The notes under the pieces are model-generated. The model was given only the letters and a program-made list of their open reading frames with translations, had not been told where the DNA came from and made no database searches. Positions 18,606 through 27,180 of a stretch of DNA of 64,000 nucleotides are shown here, piece by piece (position 1 is the first letter of the stretch; each line of letters begins with the position of its first letter). The DNA is taken from positions 7,899,001-7,963,000 of the forward strand of contig NZ_JAVDYB010000001.1 in assembly GCF_031458235.1 (NCBI RefSeq). The letters are read 5' to 3'. Source of the DNA: Catenuloplanes atrovinosus (GTDB lineage: Bacteria; Actinomycetota; Actinomycetes; Mycobacteriales; Micromonosporaceae). A program made the translations under genes and the position numbers.

Positions 18606-19211
18606 TCACTCCAGCCACGCTAAGTGAACCGGAACTTCCATTGTCTTAGGGAGTTGGCCGGTCCAGGCCCACCGGTACCAGTCCAGTTCTGCGGCGACCC
18701 GAACGCAGATGTCCCCCTCCGCGTTGCTGTAGAGATCGGTAACCGCCCGCAGATCACGCCGTTCCACCCCGTCGACCATCTGCACCACTCGCCGTCCCAG
18801 CACATTCGGCGAGTCGATGACCGGCACCGGATCCCGGCGTCCGGGCGCGTCCAGCGACACGAGCCGGGACAACAGGTCGCGCGGACCGTCCGACGCCGGT
18901 GTGGAACCGATCGTCTCGATCCACACCCGCTCCTGCGGCACCAGGGGCGCGAAGACCTCGATCTGCTCCGCCTCGGCCCGGTACCACTCCTGCTCCTGCA
19001 TGATCGGTACATAGGTCCGGCTGCCCTGCACCACCCGCTCGTCGGCGCGCAGGTCGGCGCGCCACCCGAGCCCGGGCAGCCCGGTGATCACCCGCCGTCC
19101 GCGCAGGTCGCCACCGGCGGTGGCGGGCACGGGCACGATCGCCCGCGGCGGCTTCGGCGCCCAGTCCGGCTGCCCGGCGAAGGGATCCTCGGGCAGCGGC
19201 TCGCGGCTCAC
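18606..19211 (-). CDS. Last gene of the type IV secretion-like operon, unknown function
   Basis: The 201-residue product has no signal peptide or transmembrane helix and no family I can name. It begins with a proline-rich segment (EDPFAGQPDWAPKPPRA), followed by a mixed alpha/beta sequence with several tryptophans near the end (ELDWYRWAWTGQLP). Its ATG overlaps the stop of the wall-hydrolase gene (ATGA), so it is probably co-translated with it. A cytosolic accessory role in the secretion machine is inferred from position only. Confidence 0.72.
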   Translation of the reverse strand: MSREPLPEDPFAGQPDWAPKPPRAIVPVPATAGGDLRGRRVITGLPGLGWRADLRADERVVQGSRTYVPIMQEQEWYRAEAEQIEVFAPLVPQERVWIETIGSTPASDGPRDLLSRLVSLDAPGRRDPVPVIDSPNVLGRRVVQMVDGVERRDLRAVTDLYSNAEGDICVRVAAELDWYRWAWTGQLPKTMEVPVHLAWLE

Positions 19212-20347
19212 TGGCCGCCGTCCAGCGACGCGCCCTGGTCTTTCATGAAGGCCACCGGATTGACCGCGCCGGACGAGGAGCGGTCGTTGTTCAGGTGCAC
19301 CTCGAAGTGCAGGTGCGGGCCCGACGAGTTACCACTCGACCCCACCCGCCCGATGACCTGCCCCGCCGTGACCACGTCGCCCACCTTCGTGGACGGTCGC
19401 TCCACCATGTGGCAGTACCGGGTCATGATGTTGCCGGCGTGCTGGACCTCTACGAACCAGCCGCAGCCCAGCTTCCCCGGATAACCGTCGACGTTGCAGC
19501 TACGGCCGGAGTTGTCGTTGTCGCAGGCCGCGACCGTGACGATGCCGCTGGACGCGGCCCAGATCGGCGCGCCCTTGCCGACGATCAGGTCCACGCCGTC
19601 GTGGTCCGGCCGCTCGGAGGTCCGGAAACCGGAACCGACCAGCGCCTTCACCGGAATGGTCCACCCCGATGCGGCGACCTCGCCGGCGGCGGCGCACCGT
19701 AGGTCGGTGCTGCTCCCGATCGCGCGCGCGGCGCCGTTCGCGAGCAGGTTCACGATCTGCGTCGCGATCGGCTCATGCTTGGCGTACGCGTCCGGGTAGG
19801 CGCTGCGCTGCACCTCCTGCGCCGCCACGGTGAGCGCCATGTCCTCCCAGCCCGCCACGGTGATCAGCTTCTCGTAGAACTTCGTGGACGCGTACTCCGG
19901 GTTCTGCAGCTGTTCCGGCGTGCCCCAGCCCATGCTGGGACGCTGCTGGAACAGGCCGAGCGAATCGTGATCGTTGCGATCGCCCAGGTTGCCCAGGTTG
20001 GACAGCCGGGACTCCTGCATCGCGGTGGCGACCGCGATGACCCAACCGCGCGGCGGTACGCCCATCTTGGAGCCCACGTTGATGATTATCGCGGCGTTGC
20101 GCACCTGCACCTTGCCGTACGGGCCGATCGCCGGAAGGTTGCCGTCCGCGCTCACCGGCCCGCCCTCACCGCAGCCGTACGCGCTCAGCGTCATGGTGTT
20201 GTCGTCGATGCCACCGAGACCGCCGAGGAAGAACGCGCTGACCGTGCCGCCGCAGCAGACGAGCGCCAGCGTGGCGGTCAGCGCGACCGCGAGCGCGATC
20301 CGCCGTATTCGCAGCTTCGGTCGCGGCGCGCCGTCGAAGTCGGTCAT
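19208..20347 (-). CDS. Membrane-anchored wall hydrolase with SLT-like and M23 domains
   Basis: The 379-residue protein has an N-terminal membrane anchor (residues ~15-43). A lysozyme/transglycosylase-like domain follows (about 70-190), with AMQESRLSN as the probable catalytic glutamate region and SLGLFQQRPS after it. A C-terminal M23 (LytM) endopeptidase domain has zinc-ligand motifs PDHDGVD and GPHLHFEVH. Cutting both glycan and peptide bonds would open peptidoglycan for an envelope-spanning machine, which is the VirB1 role in type IV secretion. It sits between the VirB8-like gene and an unknown gene in the same operon and overlaps the latter by ATGA. The M23 residues look intact. Confidence 0.85.
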   Translation of the reverse strand: MTDFDGAPRPKLRIRRIALAVALTATLALVCCGGTVSAFFLGGLGGIDDNTMTLSAYGCGEGGPVSADGNLPAIGPYGKVQVRNAAIIINVGSKMGVPPRGWVIAVATAMQESRLSNLGNLGDRNDHDSLGLFQQRPSMGWGTPEQLQNPEYASTKFYEKLITVAGWEDMALTVAAQEVQRSAYPDAYAKHEPIATQIVNLLANGAARAIGSSTDLRCAAAGEVAASGWTIPVKALVGSGFRTSERPDHDGVDLIVGKGAPIWAASSGIVTVAACDNDNSGRSCNVDGYPGKLGCGWFVEVQHAGNIMTRYCHMVERPSTKVGDVVTAGQVIGRVGSSGNSSGPHLHFEVHLNNDRSSSGAVNPVAFMKDQGASLDGGQ

Positions 20348-20405
20348 TCAGGACGATCCTCTGAGCCGTGGGTACGCCGTACCTGCAGCCGATCCGCCGA
20401 TCCGC

Positions 20406-20963
20406 TCATGCCCGCTCCCAGTCGACGCTGTCCACCAGCCAGTGTCCGTCCGGCGCCACCAGCGTGAGCCGCAGCGTGCCGGAGTCCACCGGGACGGTCA
20501 CGTCCACCACGCTCTCCGCGTACGACACGACGACCGGGTCGCCGGTGATCCGGTCCGCCGGAACGCCCACCGGGTCGACGCCACGCAGCTTCTCGGCCAG
20601 CGACTCGGTGGCGTGCGGCAGCAGCCGGTCGTACCAGACCTCGGCGGACGTGTTCTGGTGATCGACCCACGCGGCCGCGAACGCGTACCCGACCGCGTCC
20701 GGCTGGGCGCCGCCCGGGCTGGTCGACGGCGTCGGCGGCGTCAGCGAGGAGACGGGACCGTCGTAGTTGTAGCTCGGGTCGATCGACGGCCCCGCGACCG
20801 TGGCCGTACCGTCGGCGATCACGGTCGGCCCGCGGTCCGTGGCGTTCCCGGAGAAGCCGCGGGCGACCCCGACGATCAGCAGCACGATCGCGAACAGCAC
20901 GATCGCCACCCCGGCCCGGGATCGCAGCAGACGCTTGACGATCAGGTCGAGGAATCGGCGCAC
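20406..20963 (-). CDS. VirB8-like bitopic membrane protein
   Basis: The 185-residue product has one N-terminal transmembrane helix (about residues 17-37), a serine/proline/threonine-rich linker (about 45-85) and a C-terminal external domain of ~95 residues with the pattern of an NTF2-like fold (AFAAAWVDHQNTSAEVWYD, ending LVDSVDWERA). That architecture matches VirB8/TcpC-type assembly factors of Gram-positive conjugation machines. The similarity is structural reasoning, not a confirmed match. The GTG at 20963 has a GAGGTGAGAG site upstream and lies seven bases after the stop of the VirB6-like gene. Confidence 0.72.
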   Translation of the reverse strand: MRRFLDLIVKRLLRSRAGVAIVLFAIVLLIVGVARGFSGNATDRGPTVIADGTATVAGPSIDPSYNYDGPVSSLTPPTPSTSPGGAQPDAVGYAFAAAWVDHQNTSAEVWYDRLLPHATESLAEKLRGVDPVGVPADRITGDPVVVSYAESVVDVTVPVDSGTLRLTLVAPDGHWLVDSVDWERA

Positions 20964-20970
20964 CCCGCTC

Positions 20971-22929
20971 TCACCTCGCCTCGGCACGCACCCGCGGCGT
21001 CTGCGGGGTCTGCGGCGCGGTCGTGGTCTGCCCCGTGTCCGGTCGATAGATCGCGAACGACGCCGGCGCCTCGGCCACCTCCGGCTCCGTCCACTGCGCG
21101 GGCCGCCGTGTTCGCCGCGGCGCCGGACCGCCACCGCTCTCGCCGCCCCCACCGGCCACGACCGGCTCCGAGTCCGCCACGTGTTCGGCACCGTCCGGCC
21201 GCGTGCGCACCTGCGGCGCAGTGGTGGTCTCCGCACGCGGGCTGGCGTGCGCCGGATCCTCCAGCCGCGCCTCGGGCCGGATGTTGATCTGCTCCACCGT
21301 GACGTCCCGCTGCTTGATCCGCCGGCTGCCCCGATCGTCGCTCTCGTCCGCGCCGATCCTGGACGCCTCCCGCAGATCCCGGAACACCCGCCGCGACCAC
21401 GAGTCCGACGCCGCGTTGTTCTTCCCACCCAACTGCGTGATCCGACGGTACGGACGGAGCAGCATCCAGCCGACCACACCACACAGGAAGACCAGCACGA
21501 CCTGCAGCCACCCCGGCAACGTCGCCGTGCTCATAATCAGATCCACCGCGAACAGGTAGATCGCCGCACCCGTCCCGAAGATCGCGATATTGAACACCGC
21601 CGCCACAACCGCATTCGCCAGCCGCCGCAGCCCTTCCCCCGCCGGCCGCAACAACCCCACAGTCCCCAAAATCGGAGCCGCGATAACGGCCCACCGGAAA
21701 ATTAGGAACCCAAGCAGAACCAAGACCGCAGCTGTGATGTCAAACAGCGCGAAGAGCACCGCCGCCAACATCGCGATAAAGCCCGCCCCGATTCGCTCCA
21801 TCCCCTTGGTGCCCTGGAGATACTCGTAGGCTTCAGGATCCTCAGTCTTGATCTGTTCCGCAACCTTCATCCACTGCCGATTCTTGGCTGCAATGGTGGC
21901 GTCTCTATCATTTGGGTTAGATCGAAGGCGCTCGGCCTCCTCCCATGATAGGGATCTGGCATCGTAAAGGGCGAGCCCGTACTTCTTTGCTGTCTCGGTA
22001 TCCGAAGAGCCGAGAACGCCTCGAACCCAGTTCTTGTAGAGCATGGACTCCGTTACGGTGTCGCTTGCGCGAACGGCGGGCGGGCGGTGGTCCTTGCAAG
22101 CTTCAGTGCCGCCGAGACGACATTGCTCTGCCGGTCGGTCCTCGGCACGTGGGCCTACGGCGTCATGAACTACCCCAAGGGTAGTGATCAGAGTTGAGTC
22201 GGCCATATTGGCCGACTTGACAGGCCATGCCGCGAGAGCGGTAATGGCTACCATGACTAGCAAGGCCCACCCTGCTGTAGTCATGAGGTTGCTCATGTCT
22301 GCCTGCCGTGACCGCCAGAGCAGGTAAAGCCCAATAACCGCTAAGGTCAGAATTCCGAAAACCGTAAAGACTTTCTCGTAAACGGCTCGAGTGGCTTGCT
22401 CTACAAGTGGATCCGCCCAACCCCACATTGACTCGGGATTCCAGGCTCGTTCTCGTAGGGCATTTGAGGCGCCGATGATTGCAGTGGCGATCATAAATTC
22501 GCCGTTCGCGACTGTGGTTTCGAACCTATACTCAGGTGCAATCAACGTAGACATGCAGCCGCCGTCGATATCATACGTTGTATAGCTATAGCCGGCGTAG
22601 CCGTACTCGCTATAGATTCCTTGCGGACCCGGCTCGTTCGCTGATGTCGGCTTACTAGAGAACCATCCTGCGAGGCCTGAGTCAGGAGACCCGGGCTTCG
22701 GGGCGGTCAGGCACTGAGCTCGTTGCTCGCTTACATCCGTGAGCTTGTCTACGCACGACCGGAAATCCGCCTGCCACTCCGCCGTTGTGCACAGATCACC
22801 CGGTGCGGCAGCCGTCGCCGACGCTCGGGTAGCTAAGGCTGGAGACGCGAAGGGCCAGCTGACTGTTCCCATGGCGAGGATCAGGACTGCCAGGATTACC
22901 GCGCCGATTCGTTCGCCGGAGCGCGTCAT
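20971..22929 (-). CDS. Polytopic VirB6/TrbL-like membrane protein
   Basis: The 652-residue protein starts with a signal or first helix (residues 8-27). A cysteine-containing external region follows (C47, C59, C73, C125), then six further helices at about 187-205, 216-236, 380-400, 401-422, 436-462 and 473-492. The last ~155 residues form a charged, proline-rich tail. This is the layout of VirB6/TrbL channel subunits in type IV secretion systems. It starts two bases after the VirB4 stop with GGAGG overlapping that stop, so the genes are coupled. The 5' part (about 21700-22800) is clearly richer in A and T than the 3' part and the flanking genes, suggesting a mosaic or recently acquired segment. 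Confidence 0.78.
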   Translation of the reverse strand: MTRSGERIGAVILAVLILAMGTVSWPFASPALATRASATAAAPGDLCTTAEWQADFRSCVDKLTDVSEQRAQCLTAPKPGSPDSGLAGWFSSKPTSANEPGPQGIYSEYGYAGYSYTTYDIDGGCMSTLIAPEYRFETTVANGEFMIATAIIGASNALRERAWNPESMWGWADPLVEQATRAVYEKVFTVFGILTLAVIGLYLLWRSRQADMSNLMTTAGWALLVMVAITALAAWPVKSANMADSTLITTLGVVHDAVGPRAEDRPAEQCRLGGTEACKDHRPPAVRASDTVTESMLYKNWVRGVLGSSDTETAKKYGLALYDARSLSWEEAERLRSNPNDRDATIAAKNRQWMKVAEQIKTEDPEAYEYLQGTKGMERIGAGFIAMLAAVLFALFDITAAVLVLLGFLIFRWAVIAAPILGTVGLLRPAGEGLRRLANAVVAAVFNIAIFGTGAAIYLFAVDLIMSTATLPGWLQVVLVFLCGVVGWMLLRPYRRITQLGGKNNAASDSWSRRVFRDLREASRIGADESDDRGSRRIKQRDVTVEQINIRPEARLEDPAHASPRAETTTAPQVRTRPDGAEHVADSEPVVAGGGGESGGGPAPRRTRRPAQWTEPEVAEAPASFAIYRPDTGQTTTAPQTPQTPRVRAEAR

Positions 22930-22930
22930 G

Positions 22931-25900
22931 TCAGGCCTCCACATCGCCGGCGAGGTCGAGTGCTGCGGTGGCGCCCGCCGAGGCGGCGGCCGCGGCGGGT
23001 GTCGTGTCGAGGTAGTCGAGCAGGCCCTCGACGTAGCTGACGTCGACCCGGACCTTCTGCACCCGGCCGTCCACGTCGCGCATGACGAACTCGCGGAAGC
23101 CGAGTCGGGTGGCCGAGGAGGAGTCGACGTTGGACAGTGAGGCCAGCGTCGCCTCGTAGCCGTCGTTGACCGGGACGCGGAGCAGCCGCAGCGCCTCCGA
23201 GGCGATCTCCTGGTCCTCGGCGATCCGGCCGACGAAGACGGTGGAGACCAGGTTCTGCACGTCGAGGCCGAGGATGTCGCGCGGGTTCTGCGAGGCGACC
23301 AGCGCGGCCAGGTTCCACTTACGGGAGTCGCGGGCGAGCCGGACCAGGAAGGAGCGGCCGGAGCGCCACCCCTCCATGAAGTGTGCCTCGTCCAGGCCGA
23401 CCAGTTTCCGGGTGGACATCGACCCGCCGTACGCGCGCCGGACCGCGAGCCGGTGTGCGGTGTGCAGCATCGGCAGCGCCAGCGCCTCCTCCGCCGACCA
23501 GTACTCGCGCTCGATCTTGAGGTCCGGAAGCCGCAGCCCGGCCATGGTGATCACGGTGAGCGCCGCGTCCGACCCGAGTGCGTCCGGCGGCGGGGAGCCG
23601 AAGAAGAGCAGCGCGAGCGGCATCTCGGCGGTGTCGAGGAGCAGGTTGGCCAGCTCTTTGCCGTCGTCGTTGTCGAGCTGGGAGAGCGTCTGGACGACGT
23701 CGTCGAGCGTGGACGTCTCCTCCGCGGGGACCTGCCGGACCGCGTGCCGCAGCAGCGTGGCGGTGGAGGCCTGGCGCGCGACCTGCGGCGGGACCAGCAT
23801 CGAGCAGATGTCTTGGACCAGCATGCGGCGCTCGGCCCGGGCGTTGGAGACCGCGATCTCGTACTCCCGGTCGCCGGCGGCGCCGGGCGCGAACTCGCCG
23901 CGCCGGGGCGTCGGGATCAGCGCGTACGGTGCCAGCGTCCCCTGCTCGGAGCCGGTCAGGTTCAGCACCCGCGAGTACGGGCGCAGCTCCGGCATGGCGC
24001 AGAGCCGGGCCAGCGGGCCGGACGGGTCGAGCAGCGTCACCTGCACGCCGCGCCGCGCGGCGAGGTAGCCGAGCGCGCCCATCAGCGTGGACTTACCACC
24101 ACCGGGCTCGGCGACGAAGACGGCGAGACCGGACCGCTCCCGGATCTCCATCGGGAAGTGCAGGTCGAGGAAGACCGGCCGGCGGCAGGTGCCGGCGGTG
24201 CGCCCGATCAGGTCGCCGCGCCGGTCGCCGACCGTGGACGCGGCCTGCGGGAGCGCGGCGGCGAGCAGCCGGACCGGCATGCGCCGGACGTACCCGGTGT
24301 TCGCGATCGGCTCGCCGGGGATGAACTCGCGGGCCAGCCAGTCCTGGTTCTTCGGGTGCTGCAGCGAGATGCGCAGCTCGCGCGAGTACATCTGGATCAG
24401 GCGCCGGGCCCGCTCCAGGCACTCCTCGCGGGTGCGGCCGCCGACCGCGATGCGGTGCCAGCCGTGCGCGCGGGCGGACTCGACCGGCAGGCCGGTGGTC
24501 ATCTCGTCGCCGATGTGCAGTGCGCGCTTGGCCAGGCGCTCCAGCTCCGGCGGCGCGTCGATGCCGTGCTCCGCGTAGTCGAGCTGCTGGGAGCGGATCA
24601 TCCGCAGCCGGTGCTCGAGATTCCGGAACGAGTCGTTCGGCCCGAGGATGTCGATCCGCGAGGAGAGCTCCATCGGCCAGGGCAGCCGCTCGTGGAAGTG
24701 CATCCACGGCTCGTGCCGCTCCGGGATCTCCAGCGGCTCCATCCGGCCGACGGAGAGCACGGCGACGTGCCGCTCCTCGCCGGTCATCCGGTTGACCAGC
24801 TTCACGGTCGAGCCGTACGGCGTGCGGTAGCGCTCGATCTGCTCGGTCAGCGAGAGCATGTCGCCGCGCTCCCACTGCCCGTTGGTGACCGGGGAGAGCG
24901 GGCCGGGCGGTGACATGCAGAGCGCGACCGACCGGTACAGCAGCCACTCCAGCTCGCCGGGTGTGACCTGCCGCCCGCGCATGCCGAACGCGTTGAGCAC
25001 CTCGTCGAACTGCTCGACCGTGCGCCCGAGCTTCTTCCGCTCGCCCTCGGCGACGCCGCGGCCGAACAGCCGCAGGATCCGCTCGCTGAGCGAGTCGCCG
25101 AGCGAGCGCCGCGCGAACGTGACGCCCAGGTAGGTCTGGCCCTCGGAGTGGTTGACCGACATCAGGTGCCGCTGTGCGGAGACCAGGTGGTCGGACCAGG
25201 AGGTGCCGCCGGGCACGTCGGGCAGCGGGCGCAGCGTGTTGGTGTCGATGGTGCGCGCCCACTCGTCGGCCGGGAACGGCCGGTTGGTGCGCCGCAGGTG
25301 CAGCCGGAAGCCGGCCAGGCCCGCGTACTGTTCGGAGATCGCGGAGAGCAGCGCCTCGCGCTCCGCGTCCGGCCGGAACGCCCACCGCACCTCGGGCAGC
25401 CAGTACCAGGCGGTCACCGTGTTCGGCGTGAACGTCAGGTGCCCGGCGATCTCGGTGATCGCGAGTTCGACGGCGGGGTCGCGGTCGTTGAACTTCTTCG
25501 GCGCGCGGGCCGGGATGACCAGCTGCGACTGCTTCTTGTCCTTGGCCTCTTTCCGCGCGGGCCGCCGGTCGCCCTGCCGGACGGCCGGCAGGTTGCGCGA
25601 CTCGCGCGGCGCCGGGTCACGGTCCGTGGCCGGCTTCAGATCCGTGCCGGGCGGCTGCGCCGCCTCGGCGTCATGCGGCGGAGCCGCCTCAAGAGCATGA
25701 TCAGCCGGTACGGGTAGCCGCGCGCCGGCCCCGATGGACGCGCTCGGCCCGCCCGTTCCGAGCGGCGTGGCCGGGCCCGGACGCGACGGGCGCCCCGGGG
25801 CGCCGCCACGGCCGGCGGGCGGGCGGCCGCCCGCGCCGTTCTGCCGCTCACGCGCGGGCGCGGCCGGCGTGCTCGCGGACGCCCGCCGGTCGCGGGTCTG

Positions 25901-26389
25901 CCACCGGTCGCCCGGGTGCTGCGGCGCGGGCGGCCTGCCGCCCTCCGGCCGCGCGGACGCACTCGGCGACCCGACGCCGGCCGGCTCGCCGCGCGTCACC
26001 GAGGACGGCTGCGCCACGGGCGACGGCTGCGCCACGGGCGACGGCTGCGCCACCGGGGCCGGCTGCGCGGGCGGCGCCGCGGGAGTGGACGGCTGCACCG
26101 GTGACGGCGCGGCCGGTACGTGCGTGCCGTCACCGGGCGTACCCCCGAAGAGATCGAGGAACGGCGAGTCGATGTCGGCGTTGTCGCCGCCGCGGGCCAT
26201 GGTGGGCCGGCCTCTCACGGGCTGGGGCGCCTGGAAACGCGCGACGGAGCCGTGCCCGGGGTTGGTGATGAAGTCGGACTCGGCGGCAAGATCGGGCGCA
26301 TCGTAGCCATGCTGCTGCTTACCGTTACCGATGATGCCGTTCTGATCTGCGGCCGGGCGCGCTGAGCCCGGCTGGGACGACCGCGTCAT
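22931..26389 (-). CDS. VirB4-like type IV secretion ATPase with long disordered N-terminus
   Basis: This 1152-residue protein is the energising ATPase of the secretion-like operon. Residues 1-290 are proline/alanine-rich and probably disordered. Residues ~300-740 correspond to the VirB4 N-terminal domain. The ATPase domain has Walker A AEPGGGKSTLMG at about residue 760 and Walker B KLVGLDEAHFMEG at about 985, followed by SQNPRDIL. No transmembrane segment is visible. It is flanked by genes for small membrane proteins upstream and the VirB6-like protein downstream, the usual order in Gram-positive conjugative systems. A role as VirD4-type coupling protein is less likely, because the conserved N-terminal domain and gene order fit VirB4. 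Confidence 0.87.
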   Translation of the reverse strand: MTRSSQPGSARPAADQNGIIGNGKQQHGYDAPDLAAESDFITNPGHGSVARFQAPQPVRGRPTMARGGDNADIDSPFLDLFGGTPGDGTHVPAAPSPVQPSTPAAPPAQPAPVAQPSPVAQPSPVAQPSSVTRGEPAGVGSPSASARPEGGRPPAPQHPGDRWQTRDRRASASTPAAPARERQNGAGGRPPAGRGGAPGRPSRPGPATPLGTGGPSASIGAGARLPVPADHALEAAPPHDAEAAQPPGTDLKPATDRDPAPRESRNLPAVRQGDRRPARKEAKDKKQSQLVIPARAPKKFNDRDPAVELAITEIAGHLTFTPNTVTAWYWLPEVRWAFRPDAEREALLSAISEQYAGLAGFRLHLRRTNRPFPADEWARTIDTNTLRPLPDVPGGTSWSDHLVSAQRHLMSVNHSEGQTYLGVTFARRSLGDSLSERILRLFGRGVAEGERKKLGRTVEQFDEVLNAFGMRGRQVTPGELEWLLYRSVALCMSPPGPLSPVTNGQWERGDMLSLTEQIERYRTPYGSTVKLVNRMTGEERHVAVLSVGRMEPLEIPERHEPWMHFHERLPWPMELSSRIDILGPNDSFRNLEHRLRMIRSQQLDYAEHGIDAPPELERLAKRALHIGDEMTTGLPVESARAHGWHRIAVGGRTREECLERARRLIQMYSRELRISLQHPKNQDWLAREFIPGEPIANTGYVRRMPVRLLAAALPQAASTVGDRRGDLIGRTAGTCRRPVFLDLHFPMEIRERSGLAVFVAEPGGGKSTLMGALGYLAARRGVQVTLLDPSGPLARLCAMPELRPYSRVLNLTGSEQGTLAPYALIPTPRRGEFAPGAAGDREYEIAVSNARAERRMLVQDICSMLVPPQVARQASTATLLRHAVRQVPAEETSTLDDVVQTLSQLDNDDGKELANLLLDTAEMPLALLFFGSPPPDALGSDAALTVITMAGLRLPDLKIEREYWSAEEALALPMLHTAHRLAVRRAYGGSMSTRKLVGLDEAHFMEGWRSGRSFLVRLARDSRKWNLAALVASQNPRDILGLDVQNLVSTVFVGRIAEDQEIASEALRLLRVPVNDGYEATLASLSNVDSSSATRLGFREFVMRDVDGRVQKVRVDVSYVEGLLDYLDTTPAAAAASAGATAALDLAGDVEA
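26004..26057 (-). repeat. 18-bp tandem repeat in the VirB4-like N-terminus
   Basis: Three consecutive 18-bp units (26004-26021, 26022-26039, 26040-26057) encode a repeating PVAQPS hexapeptide in the disordered region. Copies one and two are identical. Confidence 0.85.
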
Positions 26390-26447
26390 GCGCTCGCCCT
26401 GCCCCGGAGCGTGCGCCGTGGGCCGGGGAACGGACGGAAAATGATCG

Positions 26448-26810
26448 TCATACCAGCTCCTCCCGAACGCGGACGCGGACGGCGACGAGGCGGGGGTCCC
26501 GCTGCTCGACGGCCGGCTCGCGGGTGCGGCGCCAGTCGGTCAGCGCGGTGCGGATGACGGCCCGGGCCGGTCGGTCCGGGTCGACGTACCGGAAGATGAA
26601 CGAGGTGGTGACCATGGCGAGCGCGATCTCCCACGCGGGGAACGCCTCGACCTGGAACGTCACCAGCCAGTGCAGGAACATGTAGAACGGCACCAGCAGA
26701 ATGAAGACGCCGTACTGCGCGTAGGGCAGGTGGACCGGGAGCGTGTAGCCCGGCGGGCCGAGGTAGACGAGCCTCGCCCGGTAGATGTCGTCGTCAGTCC
26801 GCAGTCTCAT
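26448..26810 (-). CDS. Small two-helix membrane protein, PrgI/VirB3-like candidate
   Basis: The 120-residue product has two adjacent hydrophobic helices (about residues 31-50 and 58-75) and a basic cytosolic C-terminus. Its size, topology and place directly before the VirB4-like gene match PrgI/TcpE/VirB3 subunits, which contact VirB4 at the membrane in Gram-positive conjugation systems. Sequence identity to any named family is not claimed. The ATG follows the pilin-like gene by 15 bases. Confidence 0.68.
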   Translation of the reverse strand: MRLRTDDDIYRARLVYLGPPGYTLPVHLPYAQYGVFILLVPFYMFLHWLVTFQVEAFPAWEIALAMVTTSFIFRYVDPDRPARAVIRTALTDWRRTREPAVEQRDPRLVAVRVRVREELV

Positions 26811-26825
26811 GCTCTGCCCCGCGGC

Positions 26826-27125
26826 CTACTGGAACATCAGGTCGATCAGGGACTCGCCCACGAAGAACAGCGTCGCCGCGCCCGCGATGAACCCCAGGCC
26901 GACGATGGCGATGGCGGAGCTGGTCAGCACCTTCGAGATCTCACCCTTGCTGGCCCGGCCGATGAAGATGATGCCGAGGGCCGCCAGGAGGATGGGAGCG
27001 ATCTTGCTGGCGAAGAAGCCGACGATGCCGTCCGTGTTGATGCCGGGCTCGGCCGGCTCGGCGGCGAGGTGCGAAGCGCTGGCGAGCGCGTCGACCGTAT
27101 GCGTGACGAGCTCTATGGTGATCAT
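26826..27125 (-). CDS. Small two-helix membrane protein, VirB2/TrbC-like pilin candidate
   Basis: This 99-residue protein has an N-terminal segment of ~40 residues and two helices (about 35-52 and 66-90) separated by a short positive loop RASKGEIS. That is the pattern of VirB2/TrbC pilins. No clear cleavable signal is present, so it could instead be an accessory inner-membrane subunit. The ATG at 27125 is set by GGGGAGG nine bases upstream. It is the first gene of a seven-gene co-directional operon running to 18606. Confidence 0.7.
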   Translation of the reverse strand: MITIELVTHTVDALASASHLAAEPAEPGINTDGIVGFFASKIAPILLAALGIIFIGRASKGEISKVLTSSAIAIVGLGFIAGAATLFFVGESLIDLMFQ

Positions 27126-27154
27126 TGGAGAACCTCCCCGGTCCGCGGCCGGCG

Positions 27155-27168
27155 TGTGCCGCGGCACA
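27155..27168. promoter_or_regulatory. 14-bp perfect palindrome upstream of the secretion-like operon
   Basis: TGTGCCGCGGCACA is self-complementary. It lies between a consensus -35 (TTGACA on the minus strand, 27180-27175) and the operon's first start codon at 27125, a suitable place for a repressor operator. Confidence 0.5.
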
Positions 27169-27174
27169 GCAGTT

Positions 27175-27180
27175 TGTCAA
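27175..27180 (-). promoter_or_regulatory. -35 element (TTGACA) for the secretion-like operon
   Basis: A perfect TTGACA on the minus strand lies 50 bases upstream of the first start codon. No good -10 is seen at 16-18 bp spacing, where the palindrome lies, so the promoter may need an activator or be weak. Confidence 0.4.

Noticed and set aside
26004-26057. Short tandem repeats as a CRISPR array
   Set aside because: The units are 18 bp, contiguous without spacers, and in frame within a coding sequence.
14245-27125. Complete integrative conjugative element
   Set aside because: No relaxase, integrase, excisionase or replication gene is visible in the window; only the secretion-type genes are supported.
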